Shown piece by piece: positions 32,726-41,130 of a stretch of 64,000 nucleotides of DNA. Numbering within the stretch: the stretch's first letter is position 1; the number at the start of each line of letters is the position of its first letter. Source of the stretch: an uncultured Clostridia bacterium (lineage in GTDB: Bacteria; Bacillota; Clostridia; Christensenellales; Borkfalkiaceae); NCBI GenBank assembly GCA_949283125.1, contig CASDRK010000017.1:124001-188000 (forward strand), written 5' to 3'. The notes beneath the pieces were generated by a model that was not told the origin of the DNA, searched no databases, and saw only the letters and a program-made list of their open reading frames with translations. The translations under genes and the position numbers were made by a program.

Positions 32726-34222
32726 ATGGCTACAACGACAAAGACAACAAGGAGAGCGGCTCCCGCAAGAAAACCCAAGGCTGCTGCGGAAGCGCCCGCC
32801 GCGCCTTATAAGAGAAAGATATTATTCGTTGCTTCGGAATGCACGCCGTTCATCGTCACCGGCGGTCTGGCCGAGGTCATCGGTTCGCTGTCAAAGGCGA
32901 TAGCCGCAACGGGCAATTACGACGTGAGGGTGGTGGTGCCGCTGTATTCGGATATCAAAAAGGAATACAGGGATAAGTTCACTTATCTCGGCAACATCTA
33001 TGTCCATCTGGCGTGGAGAAATCAGTATTGCGGCATTTTCTCATACGAGCAGGACGGCGTGATATTCTATTTCCTCGACAATGAATTTTACTTCAAGCGT
33101 CCCGGATGCTACGGGTATTTCGACGACGGCGAAAGATTTGCTTTCTTCTCGCGCGCCGTGCTCGAGATCATGCCCTTCCTCAATTTCTATCCCGAAGTAA
33201 TGCACTGCCACGACTGGCAGGCGGCTCTTGCGGCCATCTACCTCAAGACAAATTACTGCTTCAGACAGGAATATCAGTTCATAAGGGCGCTGTTCACGAT
33301 TCATAATATTGAATATCAGGGACAATATTCTCTCGATATCCTGTCGTCTTTGTTTGACATTTACGGAAAATATCAGTATCTTGTAGAGTATAATAATTCC
33401 ATAAATCTCATGAAAGGCGCCATAGAGTGCTGCGAGAGATTTTCAACCGTTTCGCCGAGATATGCGCAGGAGATAAAAGATCCGTATTTTGCTCACGGGC
33501 TCGATCCGATAATCAGAAGAAACGAGTTCAAGCTGACGGGCATTCTCAACGGCATCGACGATATCGGCTATAATCCCCAGTACGACAGCCATATTTTTGC
33601 AAATTACACCCCCGACGATATGAGCAACAAGGCGGTTTGCAAGGCTGAACTTCAGAAGATGCTCGGCCTTCCCGTAAAGCCCGAAACGCCCGTTATATCC
33701 ATGATCTCGCGCCTTGTTTCGCATAAGGGCTTCGATCTTGTGCTCAATATCATCGAAGAACTTTTGCAAAGCGACGTTCAGGTCGTCGTTCTCGGCACGG
33801 GCGATTCGCATTACGAAGGATTCTTTAAGGACCTTGCAAGAAGATATCCCGAAAAGATGAGCGCGCAGATAATGTTCAACAACGACCTTTCGCGCAAGAT
33901 TTATTCAGGGTCGGATATCTTCCTGATGCCTTCAAAGTCGGAGCCTTGCGGACTTTCGCAGATGATTGCGTGCAGATATGCTACCGTGCCCATCGTAAGG
34001 GAGACCGGCGGACTGTACGACAGCATAAAACCCCAGCAGAACGGCTATACGTTTACCAATTATAACGCTCACGACATGCTGTATGTGATAAGGCAGGCCG
34101 TGGCCGATTATAAAAACAAGCCGGTCTGGTCACAATTGATGTACAGAGCAGCTACAACCGACTTCAGCTGGAAAAATTCGGCTAAACAATACGAAGCGTT
34201 GTATCTGGATATGCTCAGATAA
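32726..34222 (+). CDS. glgA: Glycogen synthase (GT5)
   Basis: 498 residues. GT-B fold, GT5 family: 'KILFVASECTPF', 'GGLAEVIGSL', 'HCHDWQAAL', 'NGIDDIGYNP', 'SRLVSHKGFDL' and the C-terminal 'MPSKSEPCGLSQMIACRYATVPIVRETGGLYD'. The lysine of the usual K-x-G-G-L motif (ADP-glucose contact) is valine here ('VTGGL'). A 27-residue Ala/Lys/Arg-rich N-terminal tail, not normal for GlgA, precedes the domain and may be a disordered RNA- or polymer-binding extension. It elongates alpha-1,4-glucan from ADP-glucose. AAGGGGG lies upstream. Confidence 0.96.
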   Translation: MATTTKTTRRAAPARKPKAAAEAPAAPYKRKILFVASECTPFIVTGGLAEVIGSLSKAIAATGNYDVRVVVPLYSDIKKEYRDKFTYLGNIYVHLAWRNQYCGIFSYEQDGVIFYFLDNEFYFKRPGCYGYFDDGERFAFFSRAVLEIMPFLNFYPEVMHCHDWQAALAAIYLKTNYCFRQEYQFIRALFTIHNIEYQGQYSLDILSSLFDIYGKYQYLVEYNNSINLMKGAIECCERFSTVSPRYAQEIKDPYFAHGLDPIIRRNEFKLTGILNGIDDIGYNPQYDSHIFANYTPDDMSNKAVCKAELQKMLGLPVKPETPVISMISRLVSHKGFDLVLNIIEELLQSDVQVVVLGTGDSHYEGFFKDLARRYPEKMSAQIMFNNDLSRKIYSGSDIFLMPSKSEPCGLSQMIACRYATVPIVRETGGLYDSIKPQQNGYTFTNYNAHDMLYVIRQAVADYKNKPVWSQLMYRAATTDFSWKNSAKQYEALYLDMLR

Positions 34223-34249
34223 TTACTGTAAAATAGGAGAAATTACTTA

Positions 34250-36679
34250 ATGGCAACAACTATTACCGAAAAAGAAGTCAGGGATCTCGTCAAAGGCAAA
34301 GTTTCCCGCTATTACGGAGTCAGCCCTGCCGAAGCGACGAAGGATCAGATTTATAAGGCGGTCGTTATGAGCGTCAGGGACATACTCCTGCAAAAGCGTC
34401 AGGTATTTTCCAAAAAGATGAAGACCAGACGCGCAAAGAGGGTGTATTACCTGTGCATGGAATTCCTGCTCGGACGCTCGCTCAAAAACAGCCTGTACAA
34501 TTTGAGCGCTACTGAAACTTTTGAAAAAGTGCTCGACGGATACGGCGTAAAGCTCGACGAGCTTTACGAGCTAGAACCTGACGCCGGATTGGGTAATGGT
34601 GGACTCGGCAGGCTCGCTGCCTGCTTTATGGATGCTCTCGCAACGGGGAATTATCCGGCAATGGGTTATTCCCTGCGCTATGAGTACGGCCTGTTCAAAC
34701 AGAAGATCATCGACGGCTGGCAGACAGAACTGCCGGATGTCTGGCTGCCCGGCGGCGAAGCCTGGCTCACTCAACGCTCCGACAAATCCTATATAGTGCG
34801 TTTCGGCGGAAGAGTTGAGGAGAGGTGGGCCGAGAACGGCATTCTCGAAATAAATTATATCGACAGTCAGGATGTTGAAGCCGTGGCTTACGACATGATG
34901 ATCTCCGGCAAGGACAGCGAAGCCGTTTCGGTGCTCAGGCTCTGGAAGGCCAAGCCCGTACAGGACTTCAACATGAAGCTGTTCTCGCAGGGCGATTACT
35001 ATCAGGCCATGGCGGAGGACAACGACGCCGACGTGCTGACAAAAGTGCTTTACCCTGCCGACAATCATCTGAACGGCAAGTCGCTCAGGCTCAAGCAGCA
35101 GTATTTCCTGTGCTCGGCATCCATTCAGAATATCATAAACGATCACAGACACAGATACGGCGAGTTGAGAGATCTTCCCAAGCTTGCCGCGATACACCTC
35201 AACGATACTCATCCTGCAATGGCCATTGCCGAGCTCATGAGGATACTTGTCGACGAATATTGCTATAAGTGGGACGATGCGTGGGCCATAACCACGGCTT
35301 CGTGCGCTTACACCAATCACACGGTTCTGGCCGAGGCGCTCGAAACGTGGCAGGAGGATCTCGTCGAGCGGACCGTTCCGAGAATACACTCCATAATCAA
35401 GGAGATAAACAGAAAGCTCTGCGAAGAGCTCTGGAACAGATTCCCCGGTGAATGGGCGAAGATTTCGAGGATGTCGATAATCGAACACGACCGCGTCAAG
35501 ATGGCAAATCTGTCCGTCTACGGCAGTCACAGCGTCAACGGTGTTGCCGCTCTGCACAGCGAAATCATCAAAAAGTCCGTCTTTAAGGACTACTACGAAT
35601 TTACGCCCTACAAATTCACTAACGTAACAAACGGTATAGCGTACAGGCGCTGGCTGTGTCAGGCCAACCCTGAACTTACGTCTCTGCTTGTGGAGTGCAT
35701 CGGCGACGGATTTGTGCATGACAGCATGAAGCTTGCCGACTTCAAAAAATTTGAAAACGACAAGACCGTCCTCAAAAAGCTTGAAGAGATAAAGGCCGTT
35801 AAAAAGCAGCAGTTTGCCGATTATGCTTACAAAAAGCAGGGGTTTGTGATAGACCCTTCGTCCATTTACGACACGCAGGCCAAACGACTGCACGAATACA
35901 AGCGCCAGCTTCTCAATGCTCTGAATATCATCGATACCTATCTCGATTTAAGAGATAATCCCGATATGGATATACATCCCAAAACATATATTTTCGGCGC
36001 TAAGGCTGCACCGGGATATTCGATGGCAAAGCAGATAATAAAGCTTATCAACTTTATTTCCGAAGAAATACGCAAGGATAAGAAGATAAGCAGCAAGCTG
36101 AACGTTGTATTCATGGAAGATTACAACGTAACGATGTCCGAGATGCTGATGCCGGCTTCGGAGATATCCGAACAGATCTCTCTTGCGGGCAAAGAAGCGA
36201 GCGGCACAGGCAACATGAAGTTCATGATAAACGGCGCGCTGACGATAGGAACTTTGGACGGCGCCAACGTGGAAATGGCGGAGGCCGTGGGAGAGGACAA
36301 TATCTTTATCTTCGGCCACAAGTCCAACGAAGTGGACGACATCTGGCGTGCAGGATACAGTTCGAGCACATATTATAACGAGTCCCCCAGACTGCGCAGA
36401 ATAATCGAAGCTCTGATAATCGGATTCAACGGACAGTCGTTCTCCGACATGGCGAATTACCTGCTGACCGGGTCGCCCGTTGCCGATCCTTATATGTGCA
36501 TGGCGGATTTCACTTCGTACAGCAAGACTCAGCGCGAGCTTTCCGAACTGTACGCAAAGGATAAGATGAAGTGGAACCAGATCTCGTTGAGGAACATTGC
36601 TGCGGCCGGATATTTTGCGGCAGACAGAAGCATAAAAGATTATGCCGAAAATATCTGGAATCTTAAACCGTTGAAGTAA
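34250..36679 (+). CDS. glgP: Glycogen/starch phosphorylase
   Basis: 809 residues, GT35. The PLP lysine motif 'EASGTGNMKFMINGALTIGT', the 'GLGNGGLGRLAACFMDA' segment, 'HLNDTHPA' and 'KRLHEYKRQLLN' are all present. It releases glucose-1-phosphate from glycogen, so the operon contains both synthesis (B, C, D, A) and breakdown (P). No N-terminal phosphorylation or AMP-site extension of the eukaryotic type is visible. AGGAGA precedes the ATG 27 nt after glgA. Confidence 0.97.
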   Translation: MATTITEKEVRDLVKGKVSRYYGVSPAEATKDQIYKAVVMSVRDILLQKRQVFSKKMKTRRAKRVYYLCMEFLLGRSLKNSLYNLSATETFEKVLDGYGVKLDELYELEPDAGLGNGGLGRLAACFMDALATGNYPAMGYSLRYEYGLFKQKIIDGWQTELPDVWLPGGEAWLTQRSDKSYIVRFGGRVEERWAENGILEINYIDSQDVEAVAYDMMISGKDSEAVSVLRLWKAKPVQDFNMKLFSQGDYYQAMAEDNDADVLTKVLYPADNHLNGKSLRLKQQYFLCSASIQNIINDHRHRYGELRDLPKLAAIHLNDTHPAMAIAELMRILVDEYCYKWDDAWAITTASCAYTNHTVLAEALETWQEDLVERTVPRIHSIIKEINRKLCEELWNRFPGEWAKISRMSIIEHDRVKMANLSVYGSHSVNGVAALHSEIIKKSVFKDYYEFTPYKFTNVTNGIAYRRWLCQANPELTSLLVECIGDGFVHDSMKLADFKKFENDKTVLKKLEEIKAVKKQQFADYAYKKQGFVIDPSSIYDTQAKRLHEYKRQLLNALNIIDTYLDLRDNPDMDIHPKTYIFGAKAAPGYSMAKQIIKLINFISEEIRKDKKISSKLNVVFMEDYNVTMSEMLMPASEISEQISLAGKEASGTGNMKFMINGALTIGTLDGANVEMAEAVGEDNIFIFGHKSNEVDDIWRAGYSSSTYYNESPRLRRIIEALIIGFNGQSFSDMANYLLTGSPVADPYMCMADFTSYSKTQRELSELYAKDKMKWNQISLRNIAAAGYFAADRSIKDYAENIWNLKPLK

Positions 36680-36700
36680 CATAACCTTAATCAGAACAGA

Positions 36701-36725
36701 TGAGCGGGTAAAATTACCCGCTCAT
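36701..36725 (+). terminator. glg operon terminator
   Basis: TGAGCGGGTAA-AA-TTACCCGCTCA, a perfect 11-bp stem 20 nt after glgP. The T-tract is weak (TTGCCATATTT). Confidence 0.7.
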
Positions 36726-36976
36726 TGCCATATTTCATCAAATTTACCATGTACTATGCGTGACATAATATGGTTTTATGTGTCTCGGAATAAGCATTAA
36801 AGCACAATTTTGACAAAAAGGAAGCCTAATTACGGCGAAAAACGCATTTACACAAAATAATTTTTGTCCGCATGTTGCGGCTGAAGAAGAATCAGGTTTT
36901 TGTTTTTCGGGCAGGCAGATCGGAAGAATGTGCTTATGGCGCACGCGTGATTTATCATGCAAGCTTTAGCCGATCG

Positions 36977-37008
36977 CCGCGATTTGCGGAAAAATCCGCA
37001 AATCGCGG
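36977..37008. repeat. Perfect 14-bp hairpin
   Basis: CCGCGATTTGCGGA, loop AAAA, and its exact complement. There is no T-run on either side, so a plain terminator is not obvious. Confidence 0.75.
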
Positions 37009-37275
37009 GACTAATGGTCGCGGACCAATGATTTAATCAATCATTATATTAAAGCATTATATTATGTGAATTTAATATGATTTTGCAGCGTAAGACTGTC
37101 TGCGTTTTATTGCCGGTTGTGCAAAATCGTATTTAAATATTTAGACTTGCGGATATTTTTGCGGATATTTTTATATGTTGTCGCGCAAATGCTTTGAGAC
37201 TGATTGTGAGTATAAGCGAGTCTGCTTTGCGATAAACAATAAAGAAATTGCGCAATGTGAGCGCTTAATTTCAAA

Positions 37276-37336
37276 GCTGAAATTTTTGCTTCTAATTCCG
37301 CGTCGGCGCGTGTGCCAGAAAAGTATGGCTTTGAAA
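37276..37336 (+). pseudogene. Fragment of the RimJ/RimL-type GNAT gene
   Basis: About 61 bp match 25136-25196 of the intact GNAT gene at roughly 9 of 10 bases. It reads 'AEIFASNSASARVPEKYGF' against 'AEIFAPNSASARVLEKCGF'. It has no start, flanking domain or stop of its own. Confidence 0.75.
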
Positions 37337-37515
37337 ATAGTCGCTACAACAATTTTAATCTCGTGTCTGAACTTGCAATTTTTGTTTTTCAGACAATTTT
37401 ATTTTAAATTGTATGCATAGCTTTTATATTGAATTTGTTTTTGCTTTGAGCTGATACTGGACACATTTTCGCAAAGTGTTGTCTGTTTTCTGTATTAAAA
37501 TCATTTTAAAGGTCT

Positions 37516-37549
37516 ATTTCTTCGTAAAAGCTGTGTTTTACGAAGAAAT
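37516..37549. repeat. Perfect 14-bp inverted repeat
   Basis: ATTTCTTCGTAAAA and its complement separated by GCTGTG, 27 bp upstream of the -35 box at 37576. The position and symmetry suit an operator or a weak terminator. Confidence 0.6.
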
Positions 37550-37575
37550 GCATATACTCCACTTGTCACAAATAT

Positions 37576-37604
37576 TTGCGAAAAATTAATTTCCGTGCTA
37601 TAAT
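37576..37604 (+). promoter_or_regulatory. Promoter of the recombinase-hflX genes
   Basis: TTGCGA (37576-37581), 17-bp spacer, TATAAT (37599-37604). The leader to the TTG at 37805 would be about 194 nt and contains a GTTGC/GCAAC hairpin. No known riboswitch core is recognised in it. Confidence 0.65.
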
Positions 37605-37804
37605 AATAAAAAGAATTCCGGTTGCGCAAAGCAACTCCACCGCTATTTTTTGTGCAAATTATTTTGTTTGCTCCCGGATTGCGTGTTTATGCCGGCTTGC
37701 CGTGCGGCTGCCCACATCCATGGGCCGACAATTTTCCGGCATTTTCCGCTCCTGCCACTCACATTAATTCCATTCCGATAAATCTGTATTTGTGAGGTTC
37801 AGCT

Positions 37805-38884
37805 TTGTCAGACAATAAAAACAATACAAATTATTATGTTGAGCGCAACAACCGCAATCTTGCGACGGTTGAAGAACTGCTGGATAAAGAGTTGCCTGAT
37901 TTTTGTTGCGACTATTTCCTTGCCATCGACAGTCAGACATCCCCCCTCACGCGTCTGAATTACGCCCATGACCTGAAGATTTTCTTCTTCTTTCTGATGT
38001 CAAAAAGATTTAAAAATTATGAATCCGTAAAACAATTTACTCTTTCCGACATCGAAAGCGTTACGGGAAACGACATTGAAATGTTTCTTTCGTTTCTTTC
38101 GCGCTACTTTTATAACGGCAGACAGCATGTGTGCAACGAGCGGGCCAAGGCGAGAAAGTTGTCGTCGGTGCGCGCCATGTTCAAATATTTTTTCAATCGC
38201 GGCATGATAAGCGTCGACAATTCGGCTAAAGTCGCAACCCCGAAATTGCACGAAAAACCGATAATCCGTCTTGACGGCGACGAAGTTTACGAAATGATAG
38301 ACGTTGCGCAGTCGGGCGACGGTCTATCCCCCCACCAGCGCATCTTTCATGAGCGGACAAAGGTGCGCGACAGCGCCATCGTCACGCTCTTTCTCGGGAC
38401 GGGTATACGAATAAGCGAACTTGTCGGGTTGAACAACGAAGATATCAATTTCAGCGACAATTCGTTTATAGTAACGCGTAAAGGCGGCAGCAGATCTATA
38501 CTTTTTTTTGACGGCGATGTTGCCGGAGCGATTGAACGCTATATGGAGCACAAACAGCAGTCCGGGTTGCCCTGCGGCCCCAAGGACGCCCTCTTTCTCT
38601 CCTCGCAAAAGCGGCGCATAACTGTGAGAGCTGTTGAAAATCTCGTGCAGAAATACGCAAAAATAGTATCTCCTCTTAAAAAAATTTCTCCTCATAAGCT
38701 GAGAAGCACATACGGCACGGCCCTGTATCGCGCGACCGGCGACATCTATGTCGTTGCCGACGTGCTCGGGCACAAGGACGTCAACACCACAAAAAAACAT
38801 TACGCAGCCATAAGCGAAGATATCCGCCGCTCGGTTGCGGGCAAAGTCCGGCTTCGTCCCGACGACGAAGACGGCAACGACTGA
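37805..38884 (+). CDS. XerC/XerD-type tyrosine recombinase
   Basis: 359 residues. An N-terminal SAM-like core-binding domain (about 30-155) and a catalytic domain with R202 ('GIRISEL'), K in 'VTRKGGSR', 'HKLRSTYG' (H-x-x-R), 'LGHKDV' and nucleophile Y333 ('KKHYAAI'). All catalytic residues are present, so it should be active. It could be the housekeeping XerC/D-type resolvase of chromosome dimers; several clostridia keep such a gene beside lexA/hflX. The start is TTG at 37805 with GAGG about 7 nt upstream. hflX follows after 2 nt. Confidence 0.85.
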   Translation: MSDNKNNTNYYVERNNRNLATVEELLDKELPDFCCDYFLAIDSQTSPLTRLNYAHDLKIFFFFLMSKRFKNYESVKQFTLSDIESVTGNDIEMFLSFLSRYFYNGRQHVCNERAKARKLSSVRAMFKYFFNRGMISVDNSAKVATPKLHEKPIIRLDGDEVYEMIDVAQSGDGLSPHQRIFHERTKVRDSAIVTLFLGTGIRISELVGLNNEDINFSDNSFIVTRKGGSRSILFFDGDVAGAIERYMEHKQQSGLPCGPKDALFLSSQKRRITVRAVENLVQKYAKIVSPLKKISPHKLRSTYGTALYRATGDIYVVADVLGHKDVNTTKKHYAAISEDIRRSVAGKVRLRPDDEDGND

Positions 38885-38886
38885 AT

Positions 38887-40104
38887 ATGCAAAATATAGA
38901 AAAGGTTTTTATAATACAGCCGATAACTTCGGATAAATGGCGAGTGCTGCACGAGGAAGCCGTGGCCCTCATCGAAAGCGCCGGCGGCGCATACTGCGGA
39001 TCGAGCTATCAGAACATACGCGAAATAAACCCGGCGACATATATAGGTTCGGGAAAATTGCGGGAGATAGCGTCAACGCTGTCCGGCCTTGAGGGCGTGA
39101 CGGTGCTTTTCAACGGCGAACTCTCTCCCTCGCAGACTTTAAATATATCTTCGGCGCTCGAAGGCAGAAAGGTCATCGACAGGACTACGCTCATACTCGA
39201 TATTTTCGCGCTTCATGCGGTCACGAGCGAAGGCAAGGTTCAGGTAGAGCTCGCCCAGCTGAAATACATATATCCCCGTCTTAAGGGCAAGGGCGCGGCA
39301 CTGTCGCGTTTGGGCGGCGGAATCGGGTCGAGAGGCCCCGGCGAGACCCAGCTTGAAACGGACAGGCGCCACATACGATACCGCATAAAATATCTTGAAA
39401 AGCGGCTTGCGGAGATGTCGTCGCGAAGGGCGCTTCACATCGGCAGAAGGGCAAAAAGCGACGCTCGCACGATTGCCCTCGTCGGATACACAAATACGGG
39501 AAAATCAAGTCTGATGAATGTGCTCACCGGCGCGGGAGTGCTCGAAAAGAACGCCCTGTTTGCAACGCTTGACCCAACCGCGAGATCGTTTGAAATCAAC
39601 GGAAAACGCTTTGTGTTGATAGATACCGTAGGCTTCATACAGGATCTGCCGCACAACATTGTTGAAGCATTCAAGTCCACGCTCGAAAGCGCTTTAAGGT
39701 GCGACCTCGCGCTGTTCGTCGCCGACGCTTCGGGTGACTATGAAATGCAGTTCGACACGACTTACTCCACCCTTGCGTCTCTCGGGTTCGACAGTCCGTA
39801 CCTGAAAGTGCTGAACAAGTGCGATCTTGTGGACAATACCGAATGTCTGCCCGGCGACTGCATATATGTTTCCGCAAAGAAAAATCAGGGGATTGCGCAG
39901 CTCAAAGAGCGGATAGAGCAAAGTTTTGCACAAAGCTTTGTAACTTTAAAGCTGTTTGTGCCCTATTCGGAGATGTCGGCCTATTCCGCGTTGTCGCATG
40001 GGCTCAACGAAACTTCACGCTCGTACACCGATAACGGAATGGAAGTCGGTTGCACCGCGGAGCTGAAATATCTGTCAAGGCTTGAAAAGTATATCGTAAA
40101 ATAA
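38887..40104 (+). CDS. hflX: GTPase HflX
   Basis: 405 residues. N-terminal HflX domain, the 'GGIGSRGPGETQLETDRR' linker signature, a coiled-coil, then the G domain: G1 'GYTNTGKSS', G3 'DTVGFIQDLP' and G4 'NKCD'. HflX is a ribosome-binding GTPase that splits stalled or heat-damaged 70S ribosomes. It lies 2 nt after the recombinase gene. The transcript ends at the shared hairpin at 40108-40132. Confidence 0.95.
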   Translation: MQNIEKVFIIQPITSDKWRVLHEEAVALIESAGGAYCGSSYQNIREINPATYIGSGKLREIASTLSGLEGVTVLFNGELSPSQTLNISSALEGRKVIDRTTLILDIFALHAVTSEGKVQVELAQLKYIYPRLKGKGAALSRLGGGIGSRGPGETQLETDRRHIRYRIKYLEKRLAEMSSRRALHIGRRAKSDARTIALVGYTNTGKSSLMNVLTGAGVLEKNALFATLDPTARSFEINGKRFVLIDTVGFIQDLPHNIVEAFKSTLESALRCDLALFVADASGDYEMQFDTTYSTLASLGFDSPYLKVLNKCDLVDNTECLPGDCIYVSAKKNQGIAQLKERIEQSFAQSFVTLKLFVPYSEMSAYSALSHGLNETSRSYTDNGMEVGCTAELKYLSRLEKYIVK

Positions 40105-40107
40105 GTC

Positions 40108-40132
40108 AAAAGGCGGCAGAGCGCCGCCTTTT
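40108..40132. terminator. Bidirectional terminator
   Basis: AAAAGGCGGC-AGAGC-GCCGCCTTTT between hflX (plus) and the convergent Cys-rich gene (minus). Its right edge overlaps the stop codon of the latter. Confidence 0.85.
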
Positions 40133-40307
40133 ACTCATCTTCATCCATTATTATTTTATCGATCCTGATCACGGCGTCGTCGCGGATATCAAGACATTTG
40201 CCGCAGTTGTCGCATACCTTATCGGGGTCGAGATCGCACATGTCGCACTCGCCGCACTCAATACACTTTCTGTCGTAAAGAACGCAATCTTCTCCTCTCC
40301 TGTTCAT
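40131..40307 (-). CDS. Cys-rich 58-residue protein, probable metal-binding
   Basis: 58 residues with eight cysteines in two clusters, C15-x2-C18-x2-C21-x2-C24 and C32-x2-C35-x2-C38, plus C8. The C-terminal third is acidic. GGAGG lies 6 nt before the ATG at 40305-40307, and a sigma-A promoter is at 40342-40370. The spacing suggests zinc or iron-sulfur binding. The cysteine pairs C-x2-C-x2-C are ferredoxin-like, but the usual distal Cys-Pro is missing. I recall similar short proteins in Clostridia, without known function. It is divergent from lexA and may share its operator. Confidence 0.8.
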   Translation of the reverse strand: MNRRGEDCVLYDRKCIECGECDMCDLDPDKVCDNCGKCLDIRDDAVIRIDKIIMDEDE

Positions 40308-40341
40308 AGCAAACCTCCGTATCGGTCATTTTCCGATTGAT

Positions 40342-40370
40342 ATTATACAATAAAAAAATTATAAAAACAA
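40342..40370 (-). promoter_or_regulatory. Promoter of the Cys-rich gene
   Basis: Minus-strand TTGTTT (40365-40370), 17-bp spacer, TATAAT (40342-40347). The LexA box at 40382 begins 12 bp upstream of the -35. Confidence 0.65.
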
Positions 40371-40381
40371 GCGTTTAAACA

Positions 40382-40396
40382 GGAACAATCGTTTGC
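40382..40396. promoter_or_regulatory. LexA (SOS) box
   Basis: GGAACAATCGTTTGC, matching the Gram-positive SOS box core GAAC-N4-GTTY. It overlaps the lexA -35 element and lies just upstream of the Cys-rich gene's -35. Confidence 0.8.
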
Positions 40397-40421
40397 ATTT
40401 TTGAAACGAATGTGCTATACT
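40393..40421 (+). promoter_or_regulatory. lexA promoter
   Basis: TTGCAT (40393-40398), 17-bp spacer, TATACT (40416-40421). The -35 lies inside the LexA box, so LexA should repress its own gene. Confidence 0.8.
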
Positions 40422-40443
40422 CATTTCAAGGAGGTTGCCGACC

Positions 40444-41034
40444 ATGAAAAAATTGGATAAGGCGCAGGCCGTTTATGAATATATCAACAGTTTTATTTCT
40501 GAAAACGGCTATGCTCCCACCGTGCGCGAAATATGCCGCGCCTGTGCGATAGCTTCCACCGCCACGGCATTCAACATCATGAACGAACTGGCGGAAAAGG
40601 GACTTATAAGCAAGAGCAAAGTGGGCGAAAACAAGCGCCGGGCCATTTCGATAAATCAGCAGGCCGTAAAAGTGCCGCTCATCGGCACCGTCGCCGCAGG
40701 CGAACCCATATTCGCGCAGGAAAATTACGAGGACTTTTTTACGATACCGTCCAATCTGTTCAAGGGCGACGACCTGTTCATGCTTACCGTCAAGGGCAAT
40801 TCCATGATAAACATAGGAATGTTCAACGGAGATAAAATTGTCGTAAAAAAACAGCCCGTTGCCGAAAACGGCGAGATAGTCGTGGCCCTCGTTGACGACA
40901 GCGCAACGGTAAAGCGCTTTTTCAAAAGAGACGGGAAAATTGTACTTCATCCCGAAAACGACGAGATGGAAGATTTTGTATTCGACGACGTAACAATTTT
41001 GGGCAAAGTCATAGGCCTTGTACGAAATTTGTAA
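40444..41034 (+). CDS. lexA: SOS repressor LexA
   Basis: 196 residues. Winged HTH (about 1-65, 'APTVREICRACAIAS'), hinge, and S24 peptidase domain with cleavage bond A85-G86 ('VAAGEP'), nucleophile S120 ('KGNSM') and general base K157 ('ATVKRF'). RecA-stimulated self-cleavage induces the SOS regulon. AAGGAGG at 40428-40434 is 9 nt before ATG 40444, which rules out the TTG at 40435 touching the Shine-Dalgarno. The promoter carries a LexA box. Confidence 0.96.
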   Translation: MKKLDKAQAVYEYINSFISENGYAPTVREICRACAIASTATAFNIMNELAEKGLISKSKVGENKRRAISINQQAVKVPLIGTVAAGEPIFAQENYEDFFTIPSNLFKGDDLFMLTVKGNSMINIGMFNGDKIVVKKQPVAENGEIVVALVDDSATVKRFFKRDGKIVLHPENDEMEDFVFDDVTILGKVIGLVRNL

Positions 41035-41037
41035 AAC

Positions 41038-41076
41038 AACGGCGGCCGTCCGCAAAACATGCGGACGGCCGCCGTT
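41038..41076. terminator. Long bidirectional terminator
   Basis: A perfect 16-bp stem, AACGGCGGCCGTCCGC with its complement, loop AAAACAT, directly after lexA. Confidence 0.85.
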
Positions 41077-41130
41077 GGCTTATTTGCTAAAATTATCCGC
41101 GCTGCGATTTGGGCAAACGCGGATAATTGT

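Larger units (their letters stand above)
36726..37575. other. AT-rich gene-free region
   Basis: About 850 bp without a credible gene. It contains a hairpin (36977-37008), a fragment of the GNAT gene (37276-37336) and a perfect inverted repeat (37516-37549). The composition suggests old, decaying DNA. Confidence 0.65.

Noticed and set aside
34571..35893. 440-residue minus-strand ORF
   Set aside because: Antisense shadow of glgP, without domains.
37576..37767. 63-residue ORF before the recombinase
   Set aside because: Its start is the -35 box of a promoter, and it has no Shine-Dalgarno or recognisable domain.
37605..37804. Possible riboswitch in the 200-nt leader of the recombinase gene
   Set aside because: Only a small GTTGC/GCAAC hairpin and scattered GC-rich pairs; no known aptamer core recognised.
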